Origin: Nannobrachium achirus
Lineage: Eukaryota > Chordata > Actinopteri > Myctophiformes > Myctophidae
Assembly: GCA_963921795.1 (NCBI GenBank)
Contig: OY997659.1
Coordinates: 49,995,475-50,059,474 of the forward strand
Length of the DNA stretch: 64,000 bases
Direction of reading: 5' to 3'
Under the pieces are notes generated by a model that was given only the letters and a program-made list of their open reading frames with translations, did no database searches and was not told the origin of the DNA. This document shows, piece after piece, positions 52,094 through 63,690 of this stretch (within the stretch, counting starts at the first letter, position 1; each line of letters starts with the position of its first letter). The translations under genes and the position numbers were made by a program.

Positions 52094-54026
52094 CAGGGGT
52101 GGGCAACTTCGATGATGGAGAGGGCCACTACATTTTCTCACTCACTCCAGAGGGCCACAATGCATATACATAGCAAAAATAGCCGATCTACAAGCTCAAA
52201 ACGCGTCCCAGTTTTGGAATCCTGAAAAGTAACATTTTCTTTTCTTCTTTTGTTTTTAAATTTCAAATGCATTAATATGTTCTTATGTTAATCTTCATGA
52301 ACTTAAATACAAATACATTGGACATAAAAAAATACAATAACATTTTAATACTAGAAATACTGTTCCTTCGAAACAGTGTGGGCTCGCTTCCAACCCAACA
52401 AATAGGATACTTTAAGGTACTGTAAGGTACAGTACCTTACAGTATTGTACTGTACCTTACTATACTGTACTGCACCTTACTGTACTGTACTGTACTGTAC
52501 TGTACTGTACTGTACTGTACTGTAACTTACTGTACTTTACTGTACTCTACTGTACTGTACTTTACTGTATTCTACTGTAACTTACTGTACTTTACTGTAC
52601 TCTACTGTACCTTACTGTACTGTACTCTACTGTACCTTACTGTACTGTACTGTACCTTACTGTACTATACTATACTGTACTCTACTGTACCGTACTGTAC
52701 CTTACTGTACTGTACTCTACTGTACCTTACTATACTGTACTTTACTGTACTCTACTGTACTTTACTGTACTCCACTGTACCTTACTGTACTTTATTCTAC
52801 TTTACTGTACTTTATTGTACTTTACTGTACTCTACTGTACCTTACTGTACTGTATTGTACTTTACTGTACCTTACTGTACTGTACTGTACTCTACTGTAC
52901 CTTTCTGTACTGTACCTTTCTGTACCTTACTGTACTTTACTGTACTCTACTGAACCTTACTGTACTTTTACTGTACTCTACTGAACCTTACTGTACTGTA
53001 CATATTCTATGTGTTCTAGATCTACATTTTTGATTCTGTGTTTGGGAACCAGCAACTGTCAAATGGACTCCAACTGTAGTGGAGTATATTGAGTGCATAT
53101 ACTGTAGGCTAACAATCCCAGATCACATCTGTCCTCCACTATGTCTATAACCAAGGCGTTCTTCTATGTGGCCACTCCAGACTGAGGAGTGGAGCATGGC
53201 TTTTATTGTGTTTGTGGATCTGACTTGGAAATGCATTGGTTTTGATATCTCCCTGACAACCAACAACAACCACTAATATGGCTGACTGTCCCTGCGGGCT
53301 CTAGGATATATGGCTATGGGATTTACATCCCATCGCCCGGACTTGATTCTTGATCACAGCTGTGTAATCAGTAGAGTGGAGAGGGACATTTATTTATAGT
53401 TTTAACTATAACTATAGTTTTATACATCACACAGCTTAGACATTTGGATCAAATCAGAGAGCAGACCTGTGTGAACGCAATGATATAGATAGCATATCTG
53501 AAGTGTGAACACTGCAGCCACAGCGCTTTAACATAAACATGGGTCTATTATCCTTCTCTCCACTCTGTCCCCACTCACTAAACCCATTGGAAATGCATTG
53601 GGTGCTTAAAGTTAAACATTTTTATTTTTTTATATTTATACTACAAAACATTTCAAAACCAAAAGTACAAGCACACGTGTCCTCAGTAAGCTGAACACAT
53701 AAAAATTTGAATGGTGTTGAAAGGTGTAAGCGTTTAAGAGATGAAGCGCGCCAAAGTTTTGAGGAGATACACATATAGCTATAAATAAATAAATAAATAA
53801 ATAATGAAGATAACATACGTGTGCTCGCCTTCCAGGCGAGCCCACAACTAGTCATTTAGCTACTAATATAGACTGAAGTAGTCTAATTAAAGTGGGTCAT
53901 TTTTCCATGTTTAGAATTGTAACAGCTGAAATCAATAATTTATCAGTACTCCAATATCAACCTGCGGGCCGCAATAAGTGAAGGTGAGGGCCGCATGTGG
54001 CCCCCGGGCCGCCAGTTGCCCATGTA
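52094..54026. mobile_element. hAT-like element, family 11, with large internal insertion
   Basis: Ends CAGGGGTGGGCAACTTCG and CCGCCAGTTGCCCATG; GGGTTAAGG stands on both sides. Half a core palindrome at 52170-52200. About 52355-53850 is foreign, with CAGTGTGGGCTCGC and GCGAGCCCACA near its limits. Confidence 0.78.
52411..53010. repeat. (TACTG)n pentanucleotide satellite
   Basis: About 600 bp of TACTG/TACTT/TACCT units. Pure TACTG in the middle, degenerate elsewhere. Confidence 0.95.
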
Positions 54027-54169
54027 TGGGTTAAGGGATGGAATTAGAGACACTCAAATAGCATGACTTGTGATGGCATAAACCTTGTGATTATGACAGT
54101 AGGTGCACTTTCTCCGTTCCCGCTACAGGGAAATAAATGATCCTCTAATCAGGATCAGAATCATCTTTA

Positions 54170-54885
54170 ACAGAACGGGTACATATCATTGTGTATCATT
54201 ATTTTATGCTTTAACTATTGAAAAATAGCAGATATGCGAGCTTGTAGATCTGCTATTTTTTTTTAATCGTAAAAATTTGAATTTTGACCCGATTCTATAA
54301 GTGTCTTTTGAATCCTTTTAAGATTTTTTGAAAAACCTATGTTTCTATGTCAGCAATCTGGCCAGCCATCGTCAAAGAAAAGGTCCTTTTCACTTAACTG
54401 GAGCTCATTAGTCTGTTCTTGAGAGACTACTATGTCAGTGGTTCTCTTTCATTTGAAGGACCCCCAAAATGATATGTATTTTGCCACGGACCCCCATCTC
54501 AAAATATTTAGTTCCGGGGCCCCCCAGAAGCAAAATTTGAGTTACAAACGTTCGCTTTGAAAATACATATATTCAAAGATTTGCACACATTTTCACGACT
54601 TTTTCAAAAATAGTAGATCTAAAAGCTCGCAGCGCGGCACTCGGTGCCACACTGTGAGCTTGTATATCTGCAATTTTTCACTGGTTAAAGCATTCAATAA
54701 TTAGCCAGTAGCTATGCCCCTCCCCTAAAAGCTTTTGTCCAATGCTAGCTTAGCAACCGGCAGCTTGCCAAGGCTGTTGCCAAGGAAAACCTTGGCAAGC
54801 AGGAAGTTATTCTAAGCTAGCATTGGACAAAAGCTTTTTGGGAGGGGCATAGCTACTGGCTAATTCTAGGCCTAAATATGTCACA
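54170..54885. mobile_element. hAT-like element, family 2, split by a hairpin element
   Basis: From AACAGAACGGGTACATATC to TTCTAGGCCTAAATATG. Palindromes at 54220-54265 and 54605-54680. The hairpin at 54705-54862 interrupts its right end. Confidence 0.82.
54705..54862. mobile_element. Near-perfect hairpin element
   Basis: Arms AGCCAGTAGCTATGCCCCTC and GAGGGGCATAGCTACTGGCT extend over about 50 bp each. AATT stands on both sides, and removal restores the family 2 sequence. Confidence 0.88.
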
Positions 54886-55791
54886 TCACAGGTTTACAGC
54901 TCCATGATTGTTGTTGTTGCTACCAGAAAGAGAAAGGGGTTGTTGGAGCAAATGGGAAAATAAAGAGTCAAACAAAACAAACAAACAAAAAAATAGCAAT
55001 TTATAGTCTTTGAATGACGCAAAAAGGGCACCGCCCGGCCCCAAAACTTCAGGACGGGACGGGATGGGTTCGGGCGGAATTTGAGAACCAATTCGCGTTC
55101 TGAAAAGCCTGTCCAGAACAGGAGTCTCCAGACTTAAAATATGTATTGTCTAAGGGTTCATTTGACTGACATCTAGACAAAGAGCATAGGTAAAATGCCT
55201 TACTGGCTTTGAAAAGAACCTTTGTGACTGTGTGAGTGCCACTGTAAAGGTTTGTGGATGACCTGCACAAATCACAGACCTCTAGAGCCATTGTTCTTCG
55301 TTTTAAGTGCTTTTGTGGCAGTCCAGACCCAGGATGATGGCAGGTCATCTTTCAGTGGAGCTAATGCACTGACAACACAAGTCATTTTGACACTGAAGGG
55401 GAGCACACGCTGAACGCGGACGGCTGCGCAACGTCACGTCGCAGTATCGACACACGTGAAGTGCCGCGCGGAACCCCAACTGGATGCGGGGCGCTGCCAC
55501 GCAGCACATCCATTTCCCCCGGTGGGGAGAACCATGGGAGAACATGTTCACCGCGCGGCAACGCTGGAAAAATAGAACAGCGGCGTATCGGCGCGGCAGG
55601 CGAGGCGGCAGACCCGCGGCTGCGCGCGTCTGACGGCGCCGGTGTGGGTTAGTTCATAATAATAATGGGGCCGTATGTTTTGACGCGGTTTGACACGCCA
55701 CTCCCGCGCCGCCTCCGTGTCCAGTGTGTGTTCCCCTTTAGTCAGCTGTTATTAAATGCTACAGCAGGGGTGTAAAGTACAAGTACTGTAC

Positions 55792-56046
55792 TTAAAGGAG
55801 CTATAGTCAACATTTTCTTGAAAAACGGATGCTAAAATAAAAATAATGTTTCGAAAATATGTTATAAAAAAATAAGCTTCATATATGTGTTTCTATTCAA
55901 AAATGACCACAAAAAGCGTAAAATAATGATAAGATAATCATTTTGGCCATTGTCAGACCGACACTTTGTTTACATTCTAGTCTATAGACTAGGATGTAAA
56001 CAAAGTGTCGGCCCTACAATGAAAAAGTTGACTATAGCTCCTTTAA
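55792..56046. mobile_element. TTAA-bounded fold-back element
   Basis: Ends TTAAAGGAGCTATAGTCAAC and GTTGACTATAGCTCCTTTAA; centre has AAACAAAGTGTCGG and its complement. It sits in a family 10 hAT (CAGGGGTGTAAAGTAC at 55765). Confidence 0.9.
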
Positions 56047-56212
56047 CTAAAATGTTATTATTTGCTTTACTGGAGTATTTCCAAATTTCTGTACTTTTAC
56101 CTCTACTCCACTACATCTACAGGCAAATATTATTCCACTACAATCATTTGAAAACTTTAGTTACTCTTTACTTTGCAGATTTTGATTATTATATTATATA
56201 AAATTATTATTA

Positions 56213-56285
56213 TAAAATAGCTGATCTAGAAGCTCACAATGTGCCACAATGCGACACATGGTGAGCTTTTAGATTGGCTATTTTC
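56213..56285. repeat. Core palindrome
   Basis: AAATAGCTGATCTAGAAGCTC, an ACAATGTGCCAC.../GCGACACATG centre, then GAGCTTTTAGATTGGCTATTT. It lies in the same family 10 element. Confidence 0.75.
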
Positions 56286-56414
56286 AAAAAAGATGTGTGT
56301 ATTATTATTATTTTTTTTTTAACTTGTGGAAAAGTGACATTCTGTAAAATAAGTCATTCCTACCTTTGGGTTGCCAATTTTGCCATTTTGATGCCAATAC
56401 TTTTGTACTTTTAC

Positions 56415-56792
56415 TTAAAGGGGCACTCCACCACTTTTCAACCTATGTTCATATAATTGGTTTTTGTTTTTTTTGTTTTTTTTTTCTCAGAGGAGGGCTG
56501 TGGGCAGGTCAGAAACCCATCGTTTTGTGACATCATCGATTGCCAATCCAGTTTATAGAAACTGCAGGCTTTCTATTTCTGAAAAGTTGCAATTTTAAAG
56601 TGGAAGCCATTGTTCTCGCGACAATAAAAAAAAATGGAAAATGATGATGTCACAAGACGATGGATTCTGAACTTCCCACAGCTCTCCTAGGAGACTTGGA
56701 CTGAGTAGAAAATAATTGTGGCATTTTATTATGAACATTAGTGAGGACCTATTATATGAAGACAGGTTGAAAAGTGGTGAACTACTCCTTTA
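56415..56792. mobile_element. TTAA element, first of an inverted pair
   Basis: Ends TTAAAGGGGCACTCCACCAC and GTGGTGAACTACTCCTTTAA with inverted arms. Confidence 0.88.
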
Positions 56793-56867
56793 AGTATTTT
56801 TTTATTTTATTTCTGGACGTTTACTTGTAAACAGAGTATTTCTATATTGCAATATTGATACTTTTAC

Positions 56868-57243
56868 TTAAAGGAGTAGTTCACCACTTTTCAACCTGTC
56901 TTCATATAATAGGTCCTCACTAATGTTCATGATAAAATATCACAATTTTTTTCTACTCAGTCCAAGTCTCCTAGGAGAGCTGTGGGAAGTTCAGAATCCA
57001 TCGTCTTGTGACATCATTTTCCCAAAAAAAAAAAATTATATTTTTGAAAGAAATATTTAGATTTTTATTATCGCGAGAACAATGGCTTCCACTTTAAAAT
57101 TGCAACTTTTCAGGAATAGAAAGCCTGCAGTTTCTATAAGCTGGATTGGCAATCGATGATGTCACAAGACGATGGGTTTCTGACCTGCCCACACAGCCCT
57201 CCTCTGAGAAAAAAAAAAATAAGCTATTTTTGAGTGAGGACCT
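56868..57243. mobile_element. TTAA element, second of an inverted pair
   Basis: Starts TTAAAGGAGTAGTTCACCAC and is largely the reverse complement of the first copy across about 370 bp. Its far end fades after GAGTGAGGACCTATAG. Confidence 0.85.
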
Positions 57244-57452
57244 ATAGTAGCTGGAGGAGTTACATTATGACTCTGAGTGGGAAGCTCTTGATGGGAGCTG
57301 TGGTGTGTGCGTGTGTGCGTGCGATCTTTCTAATCCACTCGTTCTCAAACATTTTTCTGTCAAGGACCCAATTCTGCCTTGAATTTGAGACCAAAGAGGA
57401 AAAAAAAGCTAAAACATCATGACCATTATTGTTCTTAAACTAATGGTCCTAC

Positions 57453-57624
57453 CTGTCATGGATGCCACACGCGTCGAACTGGAGCTGGTCGTAGTTTCCC
57501 AGCAGGCCTTGCTGCACGTGGTTGAAGTTGATTGGCTGGCTGTTGATGAACAGGAGGCGCATGCAGCCCTGGAAGGCCAGCGTGGGGTTCTTACAGTAAG
57601 AGACCACCGGGGGCGACGGGCAGC
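57453..57624 (-). CDS. cntnap5: Exon B: CNTNAP-family, laminin G2 to EGF1 linker
   Basis: This 172-bp exon encodes CPSPPVVSYCKNP, then LAFQGCMRLLFINSQPIN and ends DACGIHDR, the usual CNTNAP segment between laminin G domain 2 and the first EGF-like domain. The acceptor CTCAG precedes GCTGCCC and the donor is GTAGGT. It enters with two bases and leaves with two, matching exons A and C. A hAT-like element begins only 16 nt upstream of the exon, so the branch point probably lies in transposon sequence. The open reading frame on the opposite strand is a shadow. Confidence 0.95.
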
Positions 57625-57640
57625 CTGAGCAAACAACAAA

Positions 57641-58011
57641 TAGGGCTGTCACAATTATTACATAATCGTCTAATCGTGATTATTTGACATTATCGCAATT
57701 ATTTTGTCATAATCGTCATAATCGTGAATGTTGAAAAATGTCTGAAATAGTGGAAATAGCAGATCTACAAGCTCACAACGCGTCGCATCACAATTACTAT
57801 CAAAGTAATTTTTTTTAAGTAAGTTGTCAAATATGTCAGTAATTTCTTTGTATATTTAGGTTATGTGTCATATCTACCATGTACAAATTCAAAGCCTAAA
57901 AGCCAAACAGAAATGTAATTATCAACGACAAAAACACAATTAAATCGTTAATCGCCAATTATTTGAGTGACAATTAATCGTCATGTAAAATGACATATCG
58001 TGACAGCCCTA
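57641..58011. mobile_element. hAT-like element, family 8, at exon B acceptor
   Basis: Ends TAGGGCTGTCACAATTATT and ATATCGTGACAGCCCTA; flanks only partly match. Half a core palindrome near 57752-57790. Its left end is 16 nt upstream of exon B. Confidence 0.88.
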
Positions 58012-58031
58012 AACACAAACACACCAACATC

Positions 58032-58910
58032 CAGAGGTGGAAATCAGGGGTGTCAATCGGGTATGGCAGGGGTATGCAGCTGCTATACCCTGGGTCCAGG
58101 GGGGAGAATACAAGTTACTTTAAAATATAAATCCATGAATGTCTCTTTGTCTATCTGTGCTGGTTATTATGTTGTTAAATTACATTAAAATAACTACAAA
58201 TGCAAAATTTAACAAGGTATTATAATTATATTCTCCACACTTTTATTCTCCCCCATCTTGACAGAATGGTATATTCCCAGGTTCCGCAGGTCAGCTGCAC
58301 AGGTGCAATTCATTATTGTTAATTGTAATATTTGGGGGCAAAAATAGAATGTAGTTCTTAAAATGAAAGCATCATGCCTGTTGCTAAGGTATGGCAACAT
58401 GACTGGTGTCTTGCACGCGCGTTAGTTGCAATTGAACAACTGTTCCAGACTGCCATATCCAGCCCAAGAAACCGTAGAAAATTTGGGGGGGGGGGGGGAA
58501 ATAGAATGTAGTTCTTAAAATTAAAGTATCACTTCACGCGCGTGCAAGACACCAGTCATGTTGCCATACCTTAGCTTTTTCTGAACTGACGCCACTGGTG
58601 GAAGTACAAAGTACCAAAAGTAAAAGTATAAAAAAATGTTTGAAAATAGCAGATCTACAAGCTCACAACACTGTAGATCGCCCATTTTCAAATAGCCATG
58701 GTATAAAATAGGGCTAAAGTCGTTATATGTACTGTATGTTTATTATAATTGATATCTGCAAAGTAACTAGTAAATAAGCTTTCAAATAAATGTAGTGGAG
58801 TAAAAGTACAATATTTGGATCCGAGATGTAGTGGAGTAGAAGTAAAAGTATTGGAAATTGGAAATACTCAAGTAAAGTACAAATACCTCTACCTGTACTT
58901 TACACCACTG
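58032..58910. mobile_element. hAT-like element, family 10, with nested family 7 copy
   Basis: Starts CAGAGGTGGAAA and ends GTACTTTACACCACTG. Core palindrome at 58643-58695. A family 7 element at 58045-58596 (flanks GTGGAAAT/GTGGAAGT) is nested near its left end. Confidence 0.82.
58045..58596. mobile_element. hAT-like element, family 7, nested
   Basis: Ends CAGGGGTGTCAATCGGGTA and AACTGACGCCACTG. Interior matches 1805-2355, with a GCACGCGCGT pair added around 58410-58550. Confidence 0.88.
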
Positions 58911-58959
58911 AAACGACAAACACACGATCTGTAAACCATAACAGCTTTGGTTGGATTAA

Positions 58960-59980
58960 CCCACTGTACCTACTGTAATTACTTACTGTAAGACACTTTG
59001 ATGGATTTTCTTTTCCAATAATATATAGTTATATTCTACTCCACTACATCACAGAGGCACTAAAGTTATTTGAAAACTTTGCCGATTTGCGGACTTACTT
59101 TGCAGATTTATCAAAAATATAATTATAATAAGTAATGTGTATTGTAATATAAGTACACAACACAATACATAAACCACTTTATACTTTGAATATATACTTA
59201 TATAAGCATTTCTTGTGCATTTCTTACATTTCTTATGCACTAACTTAACCAACCACCACACAACAAGTAGCGAGGCCATAATGAAAAGAACTAAGACTCT
59301 ATTATGCAGTTCTATAAAAAGCAGCTTGGTAAAATGCCAGCCATCAGAAGATTTGAGATTTAACATGGCAAGTTCAGGGATGCTAATGTTTGCACGGAGA
59401 TAATATCTCCTAGCCCGAGTTATGGCAGCAAATCTCTGCTTTGGTGGCACTCTGAATTTAAACACACAAGGATGCGGAGAATGCGAGTATGTTCCGGTGA
59501 AATCTCTGCTTGGAATTTGCACTTTATTTGCCGCACCGTGATGACCTTTTGGCTTATTTACCTAAAAGTACATTGCCAGCAGGGGTACGATAGATAATTC
59601 TATTTGGTTTGTGGGACCGCTTCACTTGCAGCGAAAGTATTCTCGAAACAAATGACAACATATTGAAATGAGACAGCCCACTCTCTTGTGTTTCAAGATA
59701 ATGCCACTTGATTGAAGAGGATTATCTAATCAATGCAATTTGCATTTGCGCTATGTTCACTTCCAATTCAATTAACTTGAATTATTGTATCCATTGTGCG
59801 TCAGGTAGACGTTAATGGTGGTAATGAGCTTTATGCTGTCCTGATACTGCTGAAGGCGAGGTTATAGTTGGGCGGAATGGAACCCAGCCACACGATGACA
59901 GCAAACTGTAATAAAAGTCAACACACAGAAGAATCCAACTGTCTACTTTCTTCTATTTATTTGGTGTTCACCCCGGACAT
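58960..59980. other. Intron sequence without recognised feature
   Basis: About 1 kb with no exon, palindrome or recognised family. The open frame on the minus strand at 59049-59522 has no familiar motif and no splice context. Confidence 0.5.
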
Positions 59981-59986
59981 TTACAC

Positions 59987-60250
59987 CAGGGGTCTTCAAC
60001 AGGGGGTCCGGGACCCATAAGGGGTCCTCAGAATTACTACAGGGGGGGGCGGCGAATCTTTGTGTGATTGGATAATTCTTTTGTATAATTCTTTTAGATT
60101 AACAACTTGAAGCCTCGCATCCCTATTTCGAGGGGAACTTTGGCCAAAAATAGCAGATCTAAAGCTCTCAACTCCTCGCGCTGCAAGGCGTTGAGAGCTT
60201 GTAGATCGGCTATTTTCTGCAAATAGGTTTGGTGTCGGGAAAAAAAAGAG
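59987..60250. mobile_element. hAT-like element, family 12, right end missing
   Basis: Begins CAGGGGTCTTCAACAGGGGG and carries a core palindrome at 60147-60218 with an ACTCCTCGC/CAAGGCGTT centre. Confidence 0.72.
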
Positions 60251-60556
60251 CACACCAAATACCGAGTGATAGGTCAAGTTTTATAAAGTATAGACGATTT
60301 AAGTTGTTAAAGGGATATTCCACTTTCAAAAAACGTTTTGTCATTGTATGGTCTAATCAGGCTTGTATGAACACCCTGAACAGTTTTTTATTTTCTTCAT
60401 TCAGTATTTAGATATTTGATGTAAATGTTATCCGGCCCTCCAAGCTCAGGGCCTCTCTCCACATACACACCCATTGTAACTTCAAACTCCATTTTAACCA
60501 TGATAGATTCATTAAAAACACCCATTATCTTTTATGGTGACTCATACTACCCTCCT

Positions 60557-60720
60557 AATACGTGAGCAGGCCGTGTTTTTTCCATAACGTTTTCATTCAT
60601 TTTTTCATTTCATTTATTTTTTATATATTTGTATTGTATTTAATCTTTTCCATTTTCCCAAAGAATTATTAAAAATACATGAAAAATGTTATGGAAAAAA
60701 CATGGCCTGCTCACGTATTA
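60557..60720. mobile_element. Hairpin element
   Basis: Arms TAATACGTGAGCAGGCCGTG and CATGGCCTGCTCACGTATTA plus TTTTTTCCATAAC and its complement. Confidence 0.82.
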
Positions 60721-60727
60721 GACACTC

Positions 60728-60858
60728 AAATTTTCACGATTTTTCAAAAATAGCAGATCTACAAGCTTGCCGCGCTGTGAGCGTGTAGTATATCTGCTAT
60801 TTTTCAATAGTTAAAGCATAAAATAATAATACACTATAATGTGTACCTGTTCTAAATA
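60728..60858. mobile_element. hAT family 2 right end
   Basis: Core palindrome at 60743-60810, then AATAATACACTATAATGTGT and CTGTTCTAAATAG. Confidence 0.65.
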
Positions 60859-61012
60859 GCAATGTGAAAATGTTAATCCAATATGTTTGAACTTTGGGAC
60901 ATAAAAGCAAAGCTATGAAGTAAACCCCAGCATCGCCATTCTGTATTGTGGGGAAAGCTTTGTCCGAAAATAGATAGGTCTAGTGTAGCGCAGTGTAGTG
61001 TAGTGTACTGAC

Positions 61013-61156
61013 CTCCAAAGTAGATGATGTCCTCCGTGTCCAGTCGCTGTCCAAGTTCAATGGTGGATGTTGGCTCATTATCCAGGGTCAAGGTCATTTG
61101 AAAGTTGCGCATGTCAAGGTTCACAGAATGCCAGAGGCCGTCGTTTACTCTGTGTC
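61013..61156 (-). CDS. cntnap5: Exon A: CNTNAP-family protein, end of laminin G domain 2
   Basis: First of 13 in-phase exons of a contactin-associated protein, a type I neuronal membrane adhesion protein. The 144-bp exon encodes the end of the second laminin G domain, with the motif NDGLWHSVNL and ending IIYFGG. The acceptor is CAG before GACACAG, behind a long C-rich tract; the donor reads GTCAGT. It ends after one codon base (phase 1), which joins exon B to make Gly. No preceding exon was found up to 64000. Family assignment is firm. CNTNAP5 is preferred over CNTNAP2/3/4 from recalled sequence of the later domains. Confidence 0.93.
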
Positions 61157-61200
61157 CTGGTGGGGGAGGAGGGGTGGGGTGGGGGGGGGGGGGGGGGGGG

Positions 61201-61490
61201 CATATTTTTCAGGTTATGTAGTGAAGCACAGATATAGAGCAGTGGGCACCAAAACATTGTAGAAATATTAGATGCTGATGAATGTCATATCGTCTGTCGG
61301 GGTGGAAAGTCCCAAAATAGCAATGAAAAAAAAAAAGCAGGGGGGGGCATATTTTTCAGGTTATGTAGTGAAGCACAGATATAGAGCAGTGGGCACCAAA
61401 ACATTGTAGAAATATTAGATGCTGATGAATGTCATATCGTCTGTCGGGGTGGAAAGTCCCAAAATAGCAATGAAAAAAAAAAAGCAGATC
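61201..61490. repeat. 147-bp tandem duplication
   Basis: Two copies start CATATTTTTCAGGTTATG at 61201 and 61348; each ends GAAAAAAAAAAAGCAG. The unit holds the left arm GTCGGGGTGGAAAG of a P-type element. Confidence 0.92.
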
Positions 61491-61590
61491 TAATAGCTCA
61501 AAGCGCATCGCTTCAAGCTTGTAGATCTGTGTGACGTTGTAGTATGATCATTAGAATATGGAGATAAGAGGTTTCTGCTCGACAGCAACA
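61285..61590. mobile_element. P-type palindromic element with duplicated left arm
   Basis: The left arm (twice) is followed by GCAGATCTAATAGCTC, CAAGCTTGTAGATCTG and the right arm GAGGTTTCTGCTCGACAGC. Confidence 0.65.
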
Positions 61591-61756
61591 ATATAACCTG
61601 ATGATGGTCAGTATTCAATTTATCCCCTGAGCAAGAAGGCAGGCTCTATAAAGTCTAACTTTAGCTCCATTGATCCTTAGCCAGAACACAATCAATTGAT
61701 TGATCATTAAAATAAATCTGTAATGGGCTGGGAACGTATACTTCCAAGAAAAAGAA

Positions 61757-61878
61757 ATAAAACGCTCGCACACTGAGGGCGCACATGCGAAAAAAGTGCT
61801 TTTATTGCACCAAATACAGGACCTGTATTTGGTGCAATGAAAGCACTTTTTTTTGCATGTGTGCGAGCGTTTTATTTA
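61757..61878. repeat. Hairpin ending in AACGCTCGCACA
   Basis: Arms AAAACGCTCGCACA and TGTGCGAGCGTTTT continue through GCACCAAATACAGG and its complement at the centre. Confidence 0.85.
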
Positions 61879-61899
61879 TTTTTCTAGTAGGCCTATCTA

Positions 61900-63360
61900 C
61901 TCGTCACTCAGTCAGCACCTGCCGAACTTGGGTCGTGGATGTGCATGTCATCTCCCTCTTTTAACGTATACTTTCAAGACATTCGAGTGGTTCCTTGGCC
62001 ATTTGACCAGAAACGGTTGGTAACTAAAGAGTGCCAATTTGTCACGACCTGGCTCTTAGGCCATGACAAAAAGGAGGAAGGCACACGGTACTGTTAAAAG
62101 TGTATCTATAAAGATACGTTTATTTACACAATTAAATAAGGGAGGGGTCGTTTTTTATTGAGGGTTGTTACTGGAGAAAATGTATAAGCCCTTTTATAAA
62201 ATGCCATGACCCTCCCTCTCAATTGGGGGAAAGATCAGTGACCCTCCCCAAGATTTAAAATAAAAAAGATTGACCCTAACCTACAACATGACATTTACCA
62301 CAGTAAAATTATGCCTAAAACCTAAACTTAGTTATTCCTAGTGGCGAGAACAGAACAGAGAAGCAAGTTCTGGGTAGGTACTGCAAAATTTATTTTCTTT
62401 CTTTTTAAGGTTAAAAACGGGTGTGGGCGGCAGCAGCAATGAACAATAATGAATAGGCTAATATAATGCATTGAGATCCCAGCTGCACTTCATCCCAAAA
62501 ACATATTTCCAAATATAAACTAACACACCCTCCAAACTAAAGTAACACACAGTGAGTAGCCTACTGCTGCTAGTGTAAAAGTCAACGTGGACATCACAAA
62601 AAAGGTGAGAAGGTCTCTTAGGTTAAGAACAGATAAAACAGTTGACACGTGCACAACACAGAGAAGGCTTGTAACAGCTGCCATTCATTTTGTGCTGTTG
62701 ATTGCCTGTGGTCAAATCTGGGTCAAATGCGCATTTTCAACAAGCGATCGTTAACCTAATGTTATTTTTTTTTAGCACCATTTCACTTTTTTACTTTAGG
62801 GAGGGGGGATACAGTTCTGACAACCATTGTTGCTGCCTTACATAGCTCTCCATTGTTTTAGGAAAATACATTGTAGTATAAACACAGCCACTTCAGTTCA
62901 TTCACTAACTGCAGTGACTGTGGGGCATTTCTTGGTATTGGCACCCAGGGTTTGTCATTAAATGAAGCAGAAGGCTGTTGACAATGGTTGCATAAGTGCC
63001 TGTACCTCTGGAGCCATTGTTTGCTTTTGAAAAATTGCATGACCCTCCCTTGAATTCAAAGTGAAATCAGCAGACCCTCCCTAGGACTGAAATTAAAATA
63101 GCATGACCCTCCCCTATTTTCCTCCAGGGGGTGCTGTTTATAAAAAACGATTGCTCCCTAACTTAAATGTGCAACAAATCATCAAATCGTCAGTTGGAGT
63201 GTGTCAATCAGTGGAATCAGTAGTGTAAGTGAGTGGATGTGTGGTACATGTAGTGTGGGGTGTTGAATGGTGCAAACCAAGGAATAACTATACTAAAGTT
63301 CTGCTGCCATCAGCCTAACCCTGATTGGCACCTCTTATGACTGTCAGGACCTGTGGGAAG
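61900..63360. other. Intron sequence, one dispersed repeat only
   Basis: GCATGACCCTCCC-type words recur at about 62208 and 63039-63110, probably one old repeat. No exon of the gene was found. Confidence 0.45.
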
Positions 63361-63370
63361 AAAGTTAAGG

Positions 63371-63690
63371 TGCCGGCTATACGGAGCTGGATATTTCTGA
63401 AGCTAGACATTTGCTAGACATTATTTTGTGCGGTTGGGGCTGGATATTTTTGAAACCGGATAAATAAGTGGAGACACTGAAAAATATCCGATTCACTGGA
63501 TCCGTGTAGACATGGAACCCGGATATCTCTGAAGACTTTACTGTGTGTGTGTGTGCTTGTCCCCCTAGTGGAGGTCTGGGGACTCAGATTATTTTAGACC
63601 TAGATATCTTTGATGTGTGGACCTAGATATTTCTCTATGTTGATATCTGAAAAACCGGGATATATGAAATATCCAGCTCCGTCTGGCCTA
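63371..63690. mobile_element. Inverted-repeat element
   Basis: GCCGGCTATACGGAGCTGGA and TCCAGCTCCGTCTGGCC face each other across about 300 bp; ATATTT/AAATAT words continue the arms. Confidence 0.65.
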
